A stretch of DNA of 64,000 nucleotides. It comes from Polynucleobacter sp. 71A-WALBACH (GTDB lineage Bacteria; Pseudomonadota; Gammaproteobacteria; Burkholderiales; Burkholderiaceae). Each line of letters starts with the position of its first letter. Positions within the stretch are counted from its first letter, which is position 1. A model generated the notes under the pieces. The model did no database searches. It had not been told where the DNA came from and saw only the letters and a list, made by a program, of their open reading frames with translations. This document shows, one piece after another, positions 10,554 through 21,735 of the stretch. The stretch lies in the NCBI RefSeq assembly GCF_018882365.1, contig NZ_JACVOP010000003.1, positions 221,317-285,316 of the forward strand, in the 5' to 3' direction. A program made the position numbers and the translations under genes.

Positions 10554-11717
10554 TTATTTCTTGCTTACTTCCCATGAGCCGCCCTGCTTCACCAGCTCAC
10601 GATCACAAAGATATTCAGCGGTTTCTACAGCGTCACCATCCATCGACTGAATAACCACTTCTCCAGCATCGCGTAACTCGGCGATCTTGCTGGATAAGTC
10701 CACATCCATGATCCAAGGCGCTACGATGGCAAGCTTTCTTTGCGCTACAGGCGCAAGATTTGCCAAGGTTAATAAATCCATTGAGAAGCCAGTGGCAGGA
10801 CGAGGACGTCCAAATGCTTGACCTACATGATCATATCTACCACCACGTGCAATTGGCTGGGGCAACTTATCTACATAGGCCGCAAACATCACGCCGCTAT
10901 GATATTGATAGCCACGTAAATCGGCTAGATCAATACTCAGCTCAACTTTGCCAGGCAGTGCAGCGATAGCAGTGGATAGCTTTTCCAATTGAGCTAAAGC
11001 CTCATCAATCAACCGATGTTTTGGTAAAGACTTTTTAGCATTAGCTAATACTTGTGCGCAAGGGCCATTCAATTCGGTAAGCGCCATTAAAGCTTCAGCG
11101 GATTTAGTCGGCAATGATTTAGCCCAGATCACCAAGCGTGGTCGATCTTTACTTTGCAATAGGCTATACAGAGCCTCAATATCGCCCTTCTCCAGAGTTT
11201 GCCCATCGAGAATCCCTGCGAGCACACCTGCATGGGAAAGATCTAGGTAAACCTTGTTCAACCCAGCAACACTTAAAGTCTGCAATAACAAAGAGACTGC
11301 TTCGAAATCCGCTTCCCAGCTTGCACAGCCATAAATTTCAGCGCCAAGTTGTAACTCTTCACGTGCAGAACTACCTACTGGCGTGCGAGCATGGGCAATA
11401 GAGCCTGCATAGCAAAGACGGGTAACACCTTTTCGGTTGAGTAAGTGCGCATCAATCCGAGCTACCTGTGGAGTCATGTCAGCACGTAGGCCCAATGTGC
11501 GTCCAGATAATTGATCGACCAACTTAAATGTTTGCAAATTGAGATCGGAACCAGTGCCAGTCAGCAATGAATCCAAGAACTCCAATATAGGAGGTGCAAC
11601 CAGCTCATAACCATAGGACTGATACAAATCCAGAATGGCACGACGCAGAGTCTCTACCTTACGAGCCTCAGCAGGTAAAACATCAGCAATATCTTCAGGA
11701 AGTAACCAACGATTCAT
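10554..11717 (-). CDS. hisZ: ATP phosphoribosyltransferase regulatory subunit
   Basis: A 387-aa catalytically dead class II histidyl-tRNA synthetase paralogue. With the short HisG it forms the first enzyme of histidine synthesis and gives it feedback sensitivity. The HisRS-like core is visible (LRADMTPQVARIDA, and ARGGRYDHVG in place of the HisRS motif AGGGRYD). The protein lacks the anticodon-binding domain and continues into a short C-terminal domain. It follows hflC by 18 bases and probably belongs to the hfq operon. A true hisS lies at 19046-20374. Confidence 0.94.
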   Translation of the reverse strand: MNRWLLPEDIADVLPAEARKVETLRRAILDLYQSYGYELVAPPILEFLDSLLTGTGSDLNLQTFKLVDQLSGRTLGLRADMTPQVARIDAHLLNRKGVTRLCYAGSIAHARTPVGSSAREELQLGAEIYGCASWEADFEAVSLLLQTLSVAGLNKVYLDLSHAGVLAGILDGQTLEKGDIEALYSLLQSKDRPRLVIWAKSLPTKSAEALMALTELNGPCAQVLANAKKSLPKHRLIDEALAQLEKLSTAIAALPGKVELSIDLADLRGYQYHSGVMFAAYVDKLPQPIARGGRYDHVGQAFGRPRPATGFSMDLLTLANLAPVAQRKLAIVAPWIMDVDLSSKIAELRDAGEVVIQSMDGDAVETAEYLCDRELVKQGGSWEVSKK

Positions 11718-11735
11718 GATCTGAAATATTCACTT

Positions 11736-12608
11736 TCAATTTTTTTTGTGCAAGAACTTAAAGAACTCGCCATTAGGCTCAACCACCATGACATCCTTCT
11801 TATCTTTGAAGGAGCTACGGTAAGCCTCAAGACTTTGATAGAACTGCGCAAACTGTGGATCACGCCCAAATGCTTCTGCATAGAGTGCAGTAGCTCTTGC
11901 ATCTCCTGAGCCTTTAATCTTTTGGGCATCGCGATAAGCTTCAGCCAAGATCGTGTCGCGCTGACGCTCGGCATTTGCGCGAATCTTGTCTGATTCTGCT
12001 GCACCGGTGGAACGCAACTCATTGGCGACACGTTTACGCTCTGCCTCCATACGACGGTAGACGGAATCACTAATCTCAGCAAGTAGATCTACCCGCTTGA
12101 GTCGAACGTCGACAATCTCTACACCGATATCAGCAGCGTCATCTGCCACCTTCTTACGTATACCTTGCATGACCTGTTCACGTTGATCGGAAATCAATTC
12201 ACGGACAGTGCGTTTAGTAAATTCTTCGTTTAAGGCAGAGCGAACCAACTGAGTTAAGCGGTCTTGTGCCAAGCGCTCATCACCCTTAAAGCTGATGAAG
12301 AATTTACGCGGATCAACAATGCGCCATTTCACATAGGAATCGACTAAGAGATTTTTCTTCTCAGCAGTAATAAAGCGCTCTGCTTCAGGATTATCAATCG
12401 TTAAGATGCGACGATCAAAGAAACGTACGCTTTCAAATGGAGCTGGATATTTCAGTTGCAAGCCAGGTTGCTCAATCACCCGCACGATCTGACCAAAAGC
12501 AAAGACCACAGCGAAGTTACGCTGATCAACAATAAAGATACTAGATGCCAGGACATAGGCCAGAGCAATTAAGCCAGCAATGCTAGCTAGGAGACGATTT
12601 GCATTCAT
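11736..12608 (-). CDS. hflC: HflC, FtsH protease modulator
   Basis: A 290-aa SPFH/band-7 protein with one N-terminal membrane anchor (about residues 6-25) and the bulk in the periplasm. With HflK it forms a ring complex around FtsH and modulates degradation of membrane proteins. The SPFH domain spans about residues 25-190 and is followed by an Ala/Glu/Arg-rich coiled coil. Its start overlaps the hflK stop (TAATG), showing translational coupling. Confidence 0.96.
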   Translation of the reverse strand: MNANRLLASIAGLIALAYVLASSIFIVDQRNFAVVFAFGQIVRVIEQPGLQLKYPAPFESVRFFDRRILTIDNPEAERFITAEKKNLLVDSYVKWRIVDPRKFFISFKGDERLAQDRLTQLVRSALNEEFTKRTVRELISDQREQVMQGIRKKVADDAADIGVEIVDVRLKRVDLLAEISDSVYRRMEAERKRVANELRSTGAAESDKIRANAERQRDTILAEAYRDAQKIKGSGDARATALYAEAFGRDPQFAQFYQSLEAYRSSFKDKKDVMVVEPNGEFFKFLHKKN

Positions 12609-14155
12609 TATCTTGCCTCCCGATCACGACTACGTAGGCCATCACGTTTATCACCAGCATTTGTAGCCCCCGTATTTACAGCTCCAGCATTTGGAGTTGC
12701 CGCACTAGGAGCGCTTTGAATTGGTGCAGCAGGATTGCCAGTTGCTCCACCCACTGTTACCGAACCAGTCGGTGTAGTAGCCGGTGTTTGACCTGTTGCT
12801 ACTTGCGTACTCTCTGCGCTCACTTGAGCAACTAACTTATCGAGCGGGAGATACAGGAGACTATTGTTCTTGGTGGTATCAACCAAAACTTTAGTAACGT
12901 TGTTATACATTTCGCGCATGCTGTCGATGTACATGCGATCACGAGTCACGCCTGGTGCTTTTGCATACTCCACGAATATTTGTTTGAAGCGAGCGGCGTC
13001 ACCCTCAGCGGTAGCTACTACACGCGCTTTATAACCTTCGGCCTCTTGAATCAAACGCGCTGCCGTACCTTTAGCGCGCGGAATAATGTCGTTGGCATAA
13101 GCCTGACCTTCGCTCTTTAAACGCTCTTGATCTTGACCAGCCTTCACCGCATCATCAAAAGCAGCTTGCACTTGCTCTGGAGGCTGAACGTTCTGAACGG
13201 TCACACTAGTTACGTAGATACCAGTCTTATAACTATCTAGAATTTTCTGAATAGAATTGGCCAGATCAATACCAATCTTCTCGCGCCCTTCGTACAAGAC
13301 AGTGTCCATCTTGCTACGAGCAACGATTTCACGAACGGAAGTCTCTGCTGCTTGCACAACTGTGGCATCAGGGTCGCGGTTATTAAACAAATAATCGGTA
13401 GGATCCTTCAGTCGGTACTGAACAGCGAAGCGAACATCAATAATGTTTTCATCTTCAGTAAGCATTGAAGAATCTTTTTGATTGGTTGCCTTAATCAGTA
13501 TTGGGCGCCCCACTTCAACAGATCGCACGCCAGACAAATTGACCGTCTCTTGAGATTGGATTGGCCAAGGCATACGCCAGTTAATACCCGGCTTGGCGGT
13601 GTAGTCGTATTTGCCAAAAGTAGAGATCACGCCAGCCTGGCCTTCTTGAATGATGAAGAAGCCACTAAAAATCCAAATCAACAGCACGCCACCAGCAGCC
13701 AGTAAGACGGTGGCCTTAGAACCAAAAGGATTGGTGAAATTGAAGTTGGGCGCACTCATTCCGCCGCCGTTGCCTCCGCTACCACCACCAGCATTACCGC
13801 CACTATTACCGCGCTCGGACGGTGGAGGAATGTCAGTGCTGTTTGGTTTATTTGCTGGCTTGCTTGAGCTTGCGCCTGGTTTTTTCTTACCACCAAAAAT
13901 GCCGCTGAGGCGGTCGTTGAAATCACGCCACAATTCATCCAAATCAGGCGGGCCATCTGGCTTAGCAGGTTGATTGTTTGGCCTTGGGCTATTTGGCTGA
14001 ACTTCTACTGGTTTTTCAGCATCTGGAGTACTGGGTTCGACTTGAGGAGATTGTTCACTACCCTGCCCACCTTTGGCATCTTTGGATCCACTACCTGGGT
14101 GGCTATTGCCCCAGCCTGGATCATTGACCGAAAACAGCTCAAGAAATTTACGCAT
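12608..14155 (-). CDS. hflK: HflK, FtsH protease modulator
   Basis: A 515-aa partner of HflC. A long cytoplasmic N-terminal region rich in Pro, Ser, Asn and Gly (about residues 10-145) precedes the membrane helix (about 150-170) and a periplasmic SPFH domain (about 170-350). The C-terminal tail (about 440-515) is again low complexity, rich in Ala, Thr, Asn and Pro. At 515 aa it is longer than E. coli HflK (about 420), the excess being in these two disordered tails. Its start overlaps the end of hflX by eight bases. Confidence 0.95.
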   Translation of the reverse strand: MRKFLELFSVNDPGWGNSHPGSGSKDAKGGQGSEQSPQVEPSTPDAEKPVEVQPNSPRPNNQPAKPDGPPDLDELWRDFNDRLSGIFGGKKKPGASSSKPANKPNSTDIPPPSERGNSGGNAGGGSGGNGGGMSAPNFNFTNPFGSKATVLLAAGGVLLIWIFSGFFIIQEGQAGVISTFGKYDYTAKPGINWRMPWPIQSQETVNLSGVRSVEVGRPILIKATNQKDSSMLTEDENIIDVRFAVQYRLKDPTDYLFNNRDPDATVVQAAETSVREIVARSKMDTVLYEGREKIGIDLANSIQKILDSYKTGIYVTSVTVQNVQPPEQVQAAFDDAVKAGQDQERLKSEGQAYANDIIPRAKGTAARLIQEAEGYKARVVATAEGDAARFKQIFVEYAKAPGVTRDRMYIDSMREMYNNVTKVLVDTTKNNSLLYLPLDKLVAQVSAESTQVATGQTPATTPTGSVTVGGATGNPAAPIQSAPSAATPNAGAVNTGATNAGDKRDGLRSRDREAR

Positions 14156-15434
14156 CGTTTGGTGAATATTTTCGGTTAGGAATCGGGTTAAATTCAGAAG
14201 TCTCTGGTCGTTCGGGTAAAGGAGCTAAAAACTCGTCTGGGTCCATTTGGACCTTGGCACGATTCTGCTCGACCCTTATTCTATCAGTCATTTGAGAGCA
14301 TTCGGCGAGGGCTGAGCGCAATAAATCGAGGCCTAGGCCCGTCTTGGCGGAGAGGAAAACCTGGCTCGGAATTCCCTCGGAATCTCGGATTAGAACCGCC
14401 CCCTCCGTAAAGGTCTGGGGCATCTGGTCAATCTTGTTCATGACCTCGATACGGGGGATGTCATCAGCCCCAATTTCTCGTAAAACGGCCTCTACTTCAG
14501 CCTTTTGCTCCCTTGCCACTGGGCTACAGGCGTCAATCACATGCAAAATCAAGTCCGCATGGATGGTTTCATCCAAAGTGGCCCTAAAGGCCTCCACCAG
14601 TTGGTGCGGTAATTCACGGATAAAGCCGACTGTATCGGAGACCACAATCGAACCTACGCCCTCTAAATGGACTTTGCGAGAGGTTGTATCGAGGGTTGCA
14701 AACAGCTGATCTGCGGCATATGCCCCTGCTTTAGTGAGGGAATTAAATAAGGTCGACTTACCAGCATTGGTGTAACCCACCAGAGATACCGAAAAGACAT
14801 CTTTACGATTACGCGCCCTTCTTTGGGTTCTTTGTTGGCGCTGGAGCTTCTCCAACTCATTTTCTAGACGCTTTGCCTTAGTGGCCAGCATCCGTCGATC
14901 AAGCTCCATCTGGGTTTCGCCAGGGCCGCCGCGCACGCCAATGCCACCACGTTGACGCTCTAGGTGACTCCATGCACGGACTAAACGAGACATACGATAG
15001 CGCACTTGAGCTAGCTCAACCTGAGTTTTACCAATATGACTTTGCGCTCTTTGGCTAAAGATATCCAAAATCAGGCCAGTACGGTCCATGACATGAAAGC
15101 CAATATGGCGCTCTAAATTGCGTTGCTGAGTTGGGGATAAGGGATGGTTAAAGATGACCAGTTCGGCACCTTGCTCTTCCATCACTTTTTTGACTTCACT
15201 CGCTTTACCCGAGCCAATAAATAAGGCTGGGTCAGTCTTACCCTTGCGGGCAATCACACTAGCGGTAGGTATGGAGCCAGCACTTTCAGCTAGAAGGCTG
15301 AGTTCTGCCATGCTGTCCGCAAAATCTTCGCGGCCTGTATCAACTCCAACCAGAACGGCACGCGCCGCATCTACACCTGTTTTATACAGAGCTAGGTTCT
15401 TCCGTACGGAACTCCACTGCACGAGCGGGAACAA
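14148..15434 (-). CDS. hflX: GTPase HflX (start uncertain)
   Basis: A ribosome-associated GTPase that splits or rescues stalled ribosomes. The N-terminal HflX domain (around residues 30-190) is followed by a G domain with P-loop GYTNAGKST, switch motif [10 protein letters not shown] and NKID. The first possible start in this frame is TTG at 15434, with GTG at 15422 next; both lie inside hfq, so the genes overlap by about 40-53 bases. No ATG is available near the expected N-terminus. Translation is therefore probably coupled to hfq from a non-ATG codon, or begins at a weaker codon closer to [10 protein letters not shown]. Confidence 0.93.
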   Translation of the reverse strand: MFPLVQWSSVRKNLALYKTGVDAARAVLVGVDTGREDFADSMAELSLLAESAGSIPTASVIARKGKTDPALFIGSGKASEVKKVMEEQGAELVIFNHPLSPTQQRNLERHIGFHVMDRTGLILDIFSQRAQSHIGKTQVELAQVRYRMSRLVRAWSHLERQRGGIGVRGGPGETQMELDRRMLATKAKRLENELEKLQRQQRTQRRARNRKDVFSVSLVGYTNAGKSTLFNSLTKAGAYAADQLFATLDTTSRKVHLEGVGSIVVSDTVGFIRELPHQLVEAFRATLDETIHADLILHVIDACSPVAREQKAEVEAVLREIGADDIPRIEVMNKIDQMPQTFTEGAVLIRDSEGIPSQVFLSAKTGLGLDLLRSALAECSQMTDRIRVEQNRAKVQMDPDEFLAPLPERPETSEFNPIPNRKYSPNDA

Positions 15435-15624
15435 TCGTGGAAATGGCGTGTTTATAAACCATCTGCGTCACAGTGTTACGCAATAGAACCACATATTGAT
15501 CGAAGGATTCAATATTGCCCTGTAGTTTGATGCCATTCACCAGATAGATTGAGACGGGAACATGCTCTTTGCGCAAAGCATTGAGGAAGGGATCCTGTAG
15601 TAATTGGATTTTGCTGTTATTCAT
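15382..15624 (-). CDS. hfq: RNA chaperone Hfq
   Basis: An 80-aa Sm-like protein that forms a hexameric ring and pairs small RNAs with mRNAs. Sm1 ([18 protein letters not shown]) and Sm2 ([10 protein letters not shown]) are intact, including the KH motif of the proximal uridine pocket. The start [15 protein letters not shown] is typical, and AAGGAG lies ahead of the ATG. It is the first gene of the hfq-hflX-hflK-hflC-hisZ-purA run. Confidence 0.97.
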   Translation of the reverse strand: MNNSKIQLLQDPFLNALRKEHVPVSIYLVNGIKLQGNIESFDQYVVLLRNTVTQMVYKHAISTIVPARAVEFRTEEPSSV

Positions 15625-15823
15625 ACTGCTCCTTAATGGTTTTTATAGACTGCTTATATTTTGGGAGTCTTGCTTTTTTATTAAATAATCTACTACCAAG
15701 TAATGCCTGCTATCTGCTATGCGCTTCCTACTACCGTCTATCTCTAGCATAGGGGGTCTGATATTCAAAAATCAAGCCCCTTAGCCAAAAGACACTTAAA
15801 ACTGTAACGCTGTTTTTACCTTT

Positions 15824-17188
15824 TTACTTCTTTTTGCCTTTTTTGCCTTTGTCCGCATCAACATAGGGGTTTTTGGCAGTATTCATCTGAATGCGCAATG
15901 GGGTACCGCGTAACTTAAAGACCTCTCTAAAACGGCCTTCTAGGTAGCGCTTATAACTATCAGTTACACCACTCAAAGATGTTCCATGTATCACCACGAT
16001 TGGGGGATTCATACCACCCTGGTGGGCATAACGCAATTTTGGACGACCCATGCCCACACGCTTGGGCTGCTGATGCTCGATAGCCTCTTGCAAAATACGG
16101 GTGAGTTTTGGCGTTGGTAACTTCGCCATTGCAGCAGCATAGGCCAAGTCAACATCTTTAAAGAGCTCTTTGAGGCCAGTACCTTTTTTAGCGGAAATAG
16201 GATGAACGTTTGCAAAATCCAAGAAGCGGAGTTTTTGAGCGATCTCTAAACGCGCACGCTCTTTAACGTAGGCATCTAAACCATCCCACTTATTTACAGC
16301 GACCACTAATGCGCGCCCTGCTTCTACAATAAATCCAGCGATATGCGCGTCTTGCTCTGAAATATCTTGCTGCGCATCTAGCATCAAGATCACGACATTA
16401 CAGTCCGCAATGGCTTGTAAAGTTTTAACAACGGAAAACTTCTCAATCGCCTCAAATACTTTTCCACGACGGCGCAGACCTGCGGTATCGACCAAGATGT
16501 AAGGTTTGCCATTGCGCTCGAAAGGAACTTCAATCGCATCACGGGTTGTGCCTGGCATATCAAACGCGATTACGCGCTCTTCACCGATCAATTTATTGAT
16601 CAAGGTCGATTTACCTACGTTAGGACGACCTACAACCGCAATCTTCATTGGGCGATTTGGATCGTTTTCTTGCTCTTCTGGTTCTGGCTCTGGAATGCCT
16701 AAAGAATCCAAAGCATCATCAATCAAGCCACGCACGCCATCACCATGCGCGGATGAGATCGGGAAAGGCTCACCTAAACCTAGCTCATGAAAGTCTGCAG
16801 TAACGATACCGGACTGCATACCTTCAGTTTTATTGACTGCCAGAATGACTGGTCTACCTGTCTTGCGCAAAAAATCGGCAATGACGCGGTCTTGTGGCGC
16901 CATACCCAAGCGACCATCTACCAAGAAAATAATGATGTCTGATTCAGCGACGGCTTGCTTAGTTTGCTTTGCCATCTCGGCAACAATGCCGGTCTTCGCC
17001 ACAGGCTCAAAACCACCGGTATCGACGCAGATAAATGCGCGTTCGCCAATACGGCCTTTGCCATAGTGACGATCTCGAGTCAGGCCCGAGAAGTCAGCTA
17101 CTAGGGCATCGCGTGAACGCGTTAAGCGATTAAAGAGGGTCGATTTACCAACGTTTGGACGACCGACAATAGTGATTACTGGATTCAT
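15824..17188 (-). CDS. der: Ribosome biogenesis GTPase Der (EngA)
   Basis: A 454-aa GTPase with two G domains in tandem, needed for 50S subunit assembly. The P-loop [12 protein letters not shown] is at residues 8-19 and the second [12 protein letters not shown] near residue 190. A KH-like domain follows and the protein ends in a Lys-rich tail. The start overlaps the bamB stop by four bases, so der, bamB and the yfgM-like gene form one operon. Confidence 0.97.
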   Translation of the reverse strand: MNPVITIVGRPNVGKSTLFNRLTRSRDALVADFSGLTRDRHYGKGRIGERAFICVDTGGFEPVAKTGIVAEMAKQTKQAVAESDIIIFLVDGRLGMAPQDRVIADFLRKTGRPVILAVNKTEGMQSGIVTADFHELGLGEPFPISSAHGDGVRGLIDDALDSLGIPEPEPEEQENDPNRPMKIAVVGRPNVGKSTLINKLIGEERVIAFDMPGTTRDAIEVPFERNGKPYILVDTAGLRRRGKVFEAIEKFSVVKTLQAIADCNVVILMLDAQQDISEQDAHIAGFIVEAGRALVVAVNKWDGLDAYVKERARLEIAQKLRFLDFANVHPISAKKGTGLKELFKDVDLAYAAAMAKLPTPKLTRILQEAIEHQQPKRVGMGRPKLRYAHQGGMNPPIVVIHGTSLSGVTDSYKRYLEGRFREVFKLRGTPLRIQMNTAKNPYVDADKGKKGKKK

Positions 17189-18342
17189 TTTGGACTGTAC
17201 GCCGCTAGTTTGCCACCTTGAGATTGAATCAAGATGAGGCCATTCACCGCAATCGGTGCGGCTGAGATTGGACTACTGTCATGACGAATGCGTGCCAGCA
17301 TTTCACCATTCGCTTGTGAAAGTGCATGCACATAACCTTGTGCATCACCAACGAGTACTACCCTACCAACTGCCAATGGCTCACCCACATCTCTAAATGT
17401 CAGCTGCGTGTTCTCCCAAGCTTGTGAACCATCCTTTACTGCAAAAGCAGTCACATGGGATTTTTCATTAGAAGAAAAAACTAAGTCAGGACTTTGAGCT
17501 GTACCGGTATAGCTTGAAAAATCCTTGAACCACAATAAATTACCTGTACGCGCTTGACCGCAACCGATGCGACCTTGATAAGAGACAGCGCAAATAGTTT
17601 CGCCATCCATGCTTGGCTTCGCAGTCACATCATTTAAGCGCTCAATCTCAGAGAAGCCTTTTGGAAAGGAAATCGGCGTCTCCCAAACTAGCCCGCCGTT
17701 TGCAATCGCAATCATGCCAAAGCGACCACCAGCAAATCCGGTCACAATGACCTCATTACCAATCGCGAGCATGCCGTAGCCAACGCGCAAAGACAATGCG
17801 GATTGTTGACGTTGATAAGTCCACTTACGAACTCCTGTCTGAGCATCCAAACCAATAAAGCGGTTATCCAATGCACGGATGATTACTACGCCACCGGCAA
17901 CTACTGGCTCTGATAGTACTTCACTACCAACACTCACATTCCAGATAGGTTTACCAGTTTCGTCATAGGCATAGACGGTACCCTTGGTTGTCACTACTGC
18001 TGTAGTACGTCCATCAGATCCAGGGCCAATAGAAAGGCGATCCGGTACCGATACTTCCCACAACTTTTCACCAGTACGTAAATCCAACTTAGTGAGATTG
18101 CCACGGTGGGATGCAGCAAAAACAGCTTCACCTGCTACCGAAGGATGAAAGTTAAATGGTTCAGATGAACCGATACCAGTTGACCATACCGGAGATAAAT
18201 CAAATTGATTGCTAACCGTAACTAGCTCAGCAGGCTTGCGCACACGTGAGCCGCCAGAACAAGCTACCAAGGCCAGGACTACAGAGCCTAAGACTAGGGT
18301 CGTACTTGCTAGTTTTGCTACCCGTTTGCAATCCATCATCAC
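17185..18342 (-). CDS. bamB: Outer membrane assembly lipoprotein BamB
   Basis: A 385-aa lipoprotein of the BAM complex that helps insert beta-barrel proteins. The signal peptide ends in a lipobox (LVAC, Cys28). The rest is a set of PQQ-type beta-propeller repeats, with blades marked by phrases such as [13 protein letters not shown] and [13 protein letters not shown]. It overlaps the neighbouring genes on both sides by four bases. Confidence 0.95.
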   Translation of the reverse strand: MMMDCKRVAKLASTTLVLGSVVLALVACSGGSRVRKPAELVTVSNQFDLSPVWSTGIGSSEPFNFHPSVAGEAVFAASHRGNLTKLDLRTGEKLWEVSVPDRLSIGPGSDGRTTAVVTTKGTVYAYDETGKPIWNVSVGSEVLSEPVVAGGVVIIRALDNRFIGLDAQTGVRKWTYQRQQSALSLRVGYGMLAIGNEVIVTGFAGGRFGMIAIANGGLVWETPISFPKGFSEIERLNDVTAKPSMDGETICAVSYQGRIGCGQARTGNLLWFKDFSSYTGTAQSPDLVFSSNEKSHVTAFAVKDGSQAWENTQLTFRDVGEPLAVGRVVLVGDAQGYVHALSQANGEMLARIRHDSSPISAAPIAVNGLILIQSQGGKLAAYSPK

Positions 18343-18998
18343 TGAGCTACTCCTCCGACGGCATCTAATTTAACTTTCAGGAGGCGACGCGCCTCTTCTG
18401 GGAATTCTTTTGCTTGATTGAGTAGTACCCAAGCAGCTTCATAACTCTTACGCGCATCAGTAATATTTTTTTGCGCTAGATACCAATCTCCACGACGCTC
18501 TAACCATAAAGCCTCGAAACCTGAGACAGGCTTTTCTTTTAGGATTGAATCGGCTTCTGCAAAATCCTTTTCGGAGCCCTGCTCTATCAACTGCGATGCT
18601 AAACGTAATTTTGCCAAAGCCAAATAGCCTTGATCAGAAGAATTCTTGGCAGCCCAACGCAAATAATCGATGGCCTTTGCAGAATCACCCGCATCAGATG
18701 CAATCTTCGCGGCCACCAGACTGGACATTGCTGCATAAGGCGTACCAGAAAACTGCTTTTGCAAATCATCAGCAGCGAGCAAGGTTTGATCTTTATCACC
18801 CTTGTTAATCGCTGTGACCATCGTTTCATATAACTGTGAAGCGGCCGCCGCTTGGCTAGTGCGCCACCATTGGTATCCACTGTAAGCTGCATAAGCAAAT
18901 AAAGCAGCAGTCACTACACCGGTAATGATGTTGCGATACTTTTGCCAGAATGCTTTAAGTTGATCTACTTGTTCTTGTTCTTCTAGGTCTAAAGGCAT
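18339..18998 (-). CDS. YfgM-like ancillary SecYEG/TPR membrane protein
   Basis: A 219-aa protein with an N-terminal cytoplasmic stretch, one membrane helix (about residues 23-43) and a periplasmic TPR-like region. It matches the YfgM/TPR_21 family, whose E. coli member associates with the SecYEG translocon and PpiD. It lies in the order hisS-yfgM-bamB-der found widely in proteobacteria. The N-terminus LDLEEQEQVDQLKAFW is typical of the family. Confidence 0.9.
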   Translation of the reverse strand: MPLDLEEQEQVDQLKAFWQKYRNIITGVVTAALFAYAAYSGYQWWRTSQAAAASQLYETMVTAINKGDKDQTLLAADDLQKQFSGTPYAAMSSLVAAKIASDAGDSAKAIDYLRWAAKNSSDQGYLALAKLRLASQLIEQGSEKDFAEADSILKEKPVSGFEALWLERRGDWYLAQKNITDARKSYEAAWVLLNQAKEFPEEARRLLKVKLDAVGGVAQ

Positions 18999-19045
18999 GT
19001 CAATCCAAGCTAATAAATGCAGTTTTAATAATGAATGTCTTAATT

Positions 19046-20374
19046 CTATTCGGTGGCGCCAACTATGGCATCAATTACAGCCTCCACCACGCTATCAAGG
19101 GCTACTGCCTTCTGCTCGCCACTACTTCGTAAATCCTTGAGCTGAGCCTCATCCTTAGCCAATTCATCTGGCCCAATAATGACAGCATAGGCCGCCCCAC
19201 TTGCATCCGCCTTCTTCATTTGGGACTTAAAGCTGGCAGTTTGGCCATCTGGAGGGCAAAACAGGATGACATCGATACCTGCGTTACGCAGGCGCTCAGC
19301 AATAATCATCGCGGCAGTCAGGGTCTCGCCACCCTGGTGAATCACAAAGGCATCGCATTGGGCTGGCGCTTCCGGCAAAGATCCAGAAACCTTCATTAAT
19401 TCCAAGACCCGCTCCATGCCCATAGCCCAACCACAGGCAGGGGCAGCTTTGCCACCCATACGCTCGATTAAGGGGTCATACCGACCACCACCAGCAATCG
19501 TGCCCTGGGCACCCAATTCTTCCGTAATCCATTCAAAGACGGTCAGGTTGTAGTAATCCAGACCACGTACCAAACGGGGATTAATCTTGCAATGAATGTT
19601 ATTCGCCTTCAATAAAGCTTGTACCGCCTCGAAATGCTTCAGCGACTCTTCACCCAAGAAATCCAATAACTTTGGCGCGCCTTCTATCAAATCCTGCATC
19701 GCTGGATTTTTAGAATCTAGGATACGCAATGGATTAGTCAATAAACGACGTTGTGAATCTTCATCCAACTGCGCTTTGTTAGCTTCAAAGTAAGTAACTA
19801 AGGCAGCACGATGCTCAGCACGTTCAGGAGCTTGACCTAAAGAATTGATCTCTAGACGCACACCTTTGAGGCCAAGCTCATCCCAAAGACGCTGCCCCAT
19901 CAAAATGATTTCTGCATCAATATCTGGTCCAGCAAAGCCCATCGCTTCAATACCAAATTGATGAAACTGACGATAACGACCGCGCTGTGGACGCTCATGG
20001 CGGAACATCGGCCCTGTGTACCAAAGACGCTTTGGTCCTTCATAGAGTAGATTATTCTCAACGACGGCACGAACTACAGCGGCAGTACCCTCTGGACGTA
20101 ATGTGAGTTGCTCACCATTCAGACGATCTTCAAAGGAATACATTTCTTTTTCAACGATATCGGTTACTTCGCCAATACCACGCTGAAATACCGCAGTTGC
20201 TTCCACAATCGGCGTACGCAAGAACTCGTAACCATAGGCACGAGTGAGATCGCGCAAGACATGCTCAAGATGCGTCCACTGAGCAGCGTCAGCTGGCAAA
20301 AGATCATTCATGCCGCGAACGCCATTAATTTTCTGGATCTTTTGTGCTTTAGCTGGGTTTACCTGGTCAGTCAT
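19046..20374 (-). CDS. hisS: Histidyl-tRNA synthetase
   Basis: A 442-aa class II synthetase. Motif 2 ([18 protein letters not shown]) and the HisRS motifs LVRGLDYY and [10 protein letters not shown] are intact, and a C-terminal anticodon-binding domain is present. It charges tRNA-His in the cytoplasm. It is the upstream neighbour of the yfgM-bamB-der operon and follows ispG by 65 bases containing a hexamer tandem repeat. Confidence 0.97.
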   Translation of the reverse strand: MTDQVNPAKAQKIQKINGVRGMNDLLPADAAQWTHLEHVLRDLTRAYGYEFLRTPIVEATAVFQRGIGEVTDIVEKEMYSFEDRLNGEQLTLRPEGTAAVVRAVVENNLLYEGPKRLWYTGPMFRHERPQRGRYRQFHQFGIEAMGFAGPDIDAEIILMGQRLWDELGLKGVRLEINSLGQAPERAEHRAALVTYFEANKAQLDEDSQRRLLTNPLRILDSKNPAMQDLIEGAPKLLDFLGEESLKHFEAVQALLKANNIHCKINPRLVRGLDYYNLTVFEWITEELGAQGTIAGGGRYDPLIERMGGKAAPACGWAMGMERVLELMKVSGSLPEAPAQCDAFVIHQGGETLTAAMIIAERLRNAGIDVILFCPPDGQTASFKSQMKKADASGAAYAVIIGPDELAKDEAQLKDLRSSGEQKAVALDSVVEAVIDAIVGATE

Positions 20375-20398
20375 GTTGTGCTTTAGTGTATTTCTTTA

Positions 20399-20422
20399 TT
20401 GTTCTTGTTCTTGTTCTTGTTC
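20399..20422. repeat. Hexanucleotide tandem repeat, (TTGTTC)x4
   Basis: Four perfect copies of TTGTTC (GAACAA on the coding strand) lie in the 65-base gap between the ispG stop and the hisS start. The last copy is followed by TAGC. The block ends about 24 bases before the hisS ATG. It is outside any coding region, so changes in copy number would alter spacing and not frame. Confidence 0.9.
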
Positions 20423-20439
20423 TAGCATTTAGTTTGCTA

Positions 20440-21717
20440 TTACTTCGGAGCGTAATGCTGATTGACGTACTCATCAACAATCACCTGAAATTCTTGAGCA
20501 ATATTGTCGCCACGCAAGGTTTTGACTTTGACACCATCAACAAAAACCGGTGCGGCAGGCGTCTCGCCAGTTCCGGGTAATGAGATACCAATATTAGCGT
20601 GCTTGCTCTCGCCAGGGCCATTCACGATGCAGCCCATTACGGCGACATTCATTGCTTCAACGCCAGGATGGGTTTTCTTCCACACGGGCATCTGCTGGCG
20701 CAGGTAAGACTGGATATCAGCAGCCAATTCTTGGAAAGTCGTACTTGTCGTTCTACCGCAACCAGGGCATGCAATCACCATGGGTGTGAAATTACGTAAT
20801 CCCATAGTTTGCAAGATCTCTTGCGCGACAATAATTTCATTCTCACGAGGCGCACCAGGATCCGGCGTTAAAGAAACCCGAATGGTGTCGCCAATACCCT
20901 CTTGCAACAGAATGCCCATTGCAGCAGTTGAAGACACAATGCCCTTACTACCCATGCCCGCTTCAGTCAAACCCAAATGCAATGGGTAATCAGAACGACG
21001 CGCGAGATCGCGGTAAACCGCCACTAAATCCTGCACATTACTAACCTTGCAGGACAACATAATTTGATTGGGGTCCATACCGAACTCCACTGCTTTTTCT
21101 GCAGACTGCAATGCCGACTGAATCAATGCCTCAATCATGACCTCTTGCGCAGTCTTGGGAACGGGCAATGCCGCATTGCTATCCATGATGCTGGCCAGCA
21201 AATCTTGATCTAGGCTACCCCAGTTCACACCAATCCGAATGGGCTTGTCATATTTGCAAGCCGCCTCAATCATTTGCGCAAATTGCGGATCGCGTTTGGC
21301 GCCCTTACCCACATTACCGGGATTAATGCGGTACTTGGATAAAGCCTGCGCGCATTCTGGGAAATCATTTAATAAAGTATGGCCGTTGTAATGGAAGTCG
21401 CCGATCAAAGGCACCAAAACATCCATCTTGTCTAACTGTTCGCGAATGTAAGGCACCGCTGCAGCAGCAGCTGGCGTATCCACCGTAATGCGCACCATCT
21501 CTGATCCAGCACGAGCCAACTCTTTGACCTGAATTGCAGTAGCAAGCGCATCAGCAGTATCCGTATTGGTCATGGATTGAACGCGAACCGGTGCATCGCC
21601 ACCCACTGTGATGATGTTGGTTTTCCAAATCACCTTTGCTTGACGTGTTGCTCTTTTAGGCGCTGGGCCCAAAGGTAGCTTCGGCAGATTCGGTAGATTG
21701 CTAGATGAATTACTCAT
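20440..21717 (-). CDS. ispG: 4-hydroxy-3-methylbut-2-enyl diphosphate synthase (GcpE)
   Basis: A 425-aa [4Fe-4S] enzyme of the non-mevalonate isoprenoid pathway that reductively converts MEcPP to HMBPP. The N-terminal TIM barrel begins with the marker [11 protein letters not shown]. The C-terminal cluster ligands are in ACPGCGRT and CIVNGPGES. It is 18 bases downstream of rlmN and probably co-transcribed with it and hisS. Confidence 0.96.
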   Translation of the reverse strand: MSNSSSNLPNLPKLPLGPAPKRATRQAKVIWKTNIITVGGDAPVRVQSMTNTDTADALATAIQVKELARAGSEMVRITVDTPAAAAAVPYIREQLDKMDVLVPLIGDFHYNGHTLLNDFPECAQALSKYRINPGNVGKGAKRDPQFAQMIEAACKYDKPIRIGVNWGSLDQDLLASIMDSNAALPVPKTAQEVMIEALIQSALQSAEKAVEFGMDPNQIMLSCKVSNVQDLVAVYRDLARRSDYPLHLGLTEAGMGSKGIVSSTAAMGILLQEGIGDTIRVSLTPDPGAPRENEIIVAQEILQTMGLRNFTPMVIACPGCGRTTSTTFQELAADIQSYLRQQMPVWKKTHPGVEAMNVAVMGCIVNGPGESKHANIGISLPGTGETPAAPVFVDGVKVKTLRGDNIAQEFQVIVDEYVNQHYAPK

Positions 21718-21735
21718 TGGACTTGTTTTGAGAAA

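Noticed and set aside
13650..13973. Pro/Leu-rich open frame opposite hflK
   Set aside because: It is the antisense of the Gly/Asn-rich linker of HflK and only reflects its codon composition.
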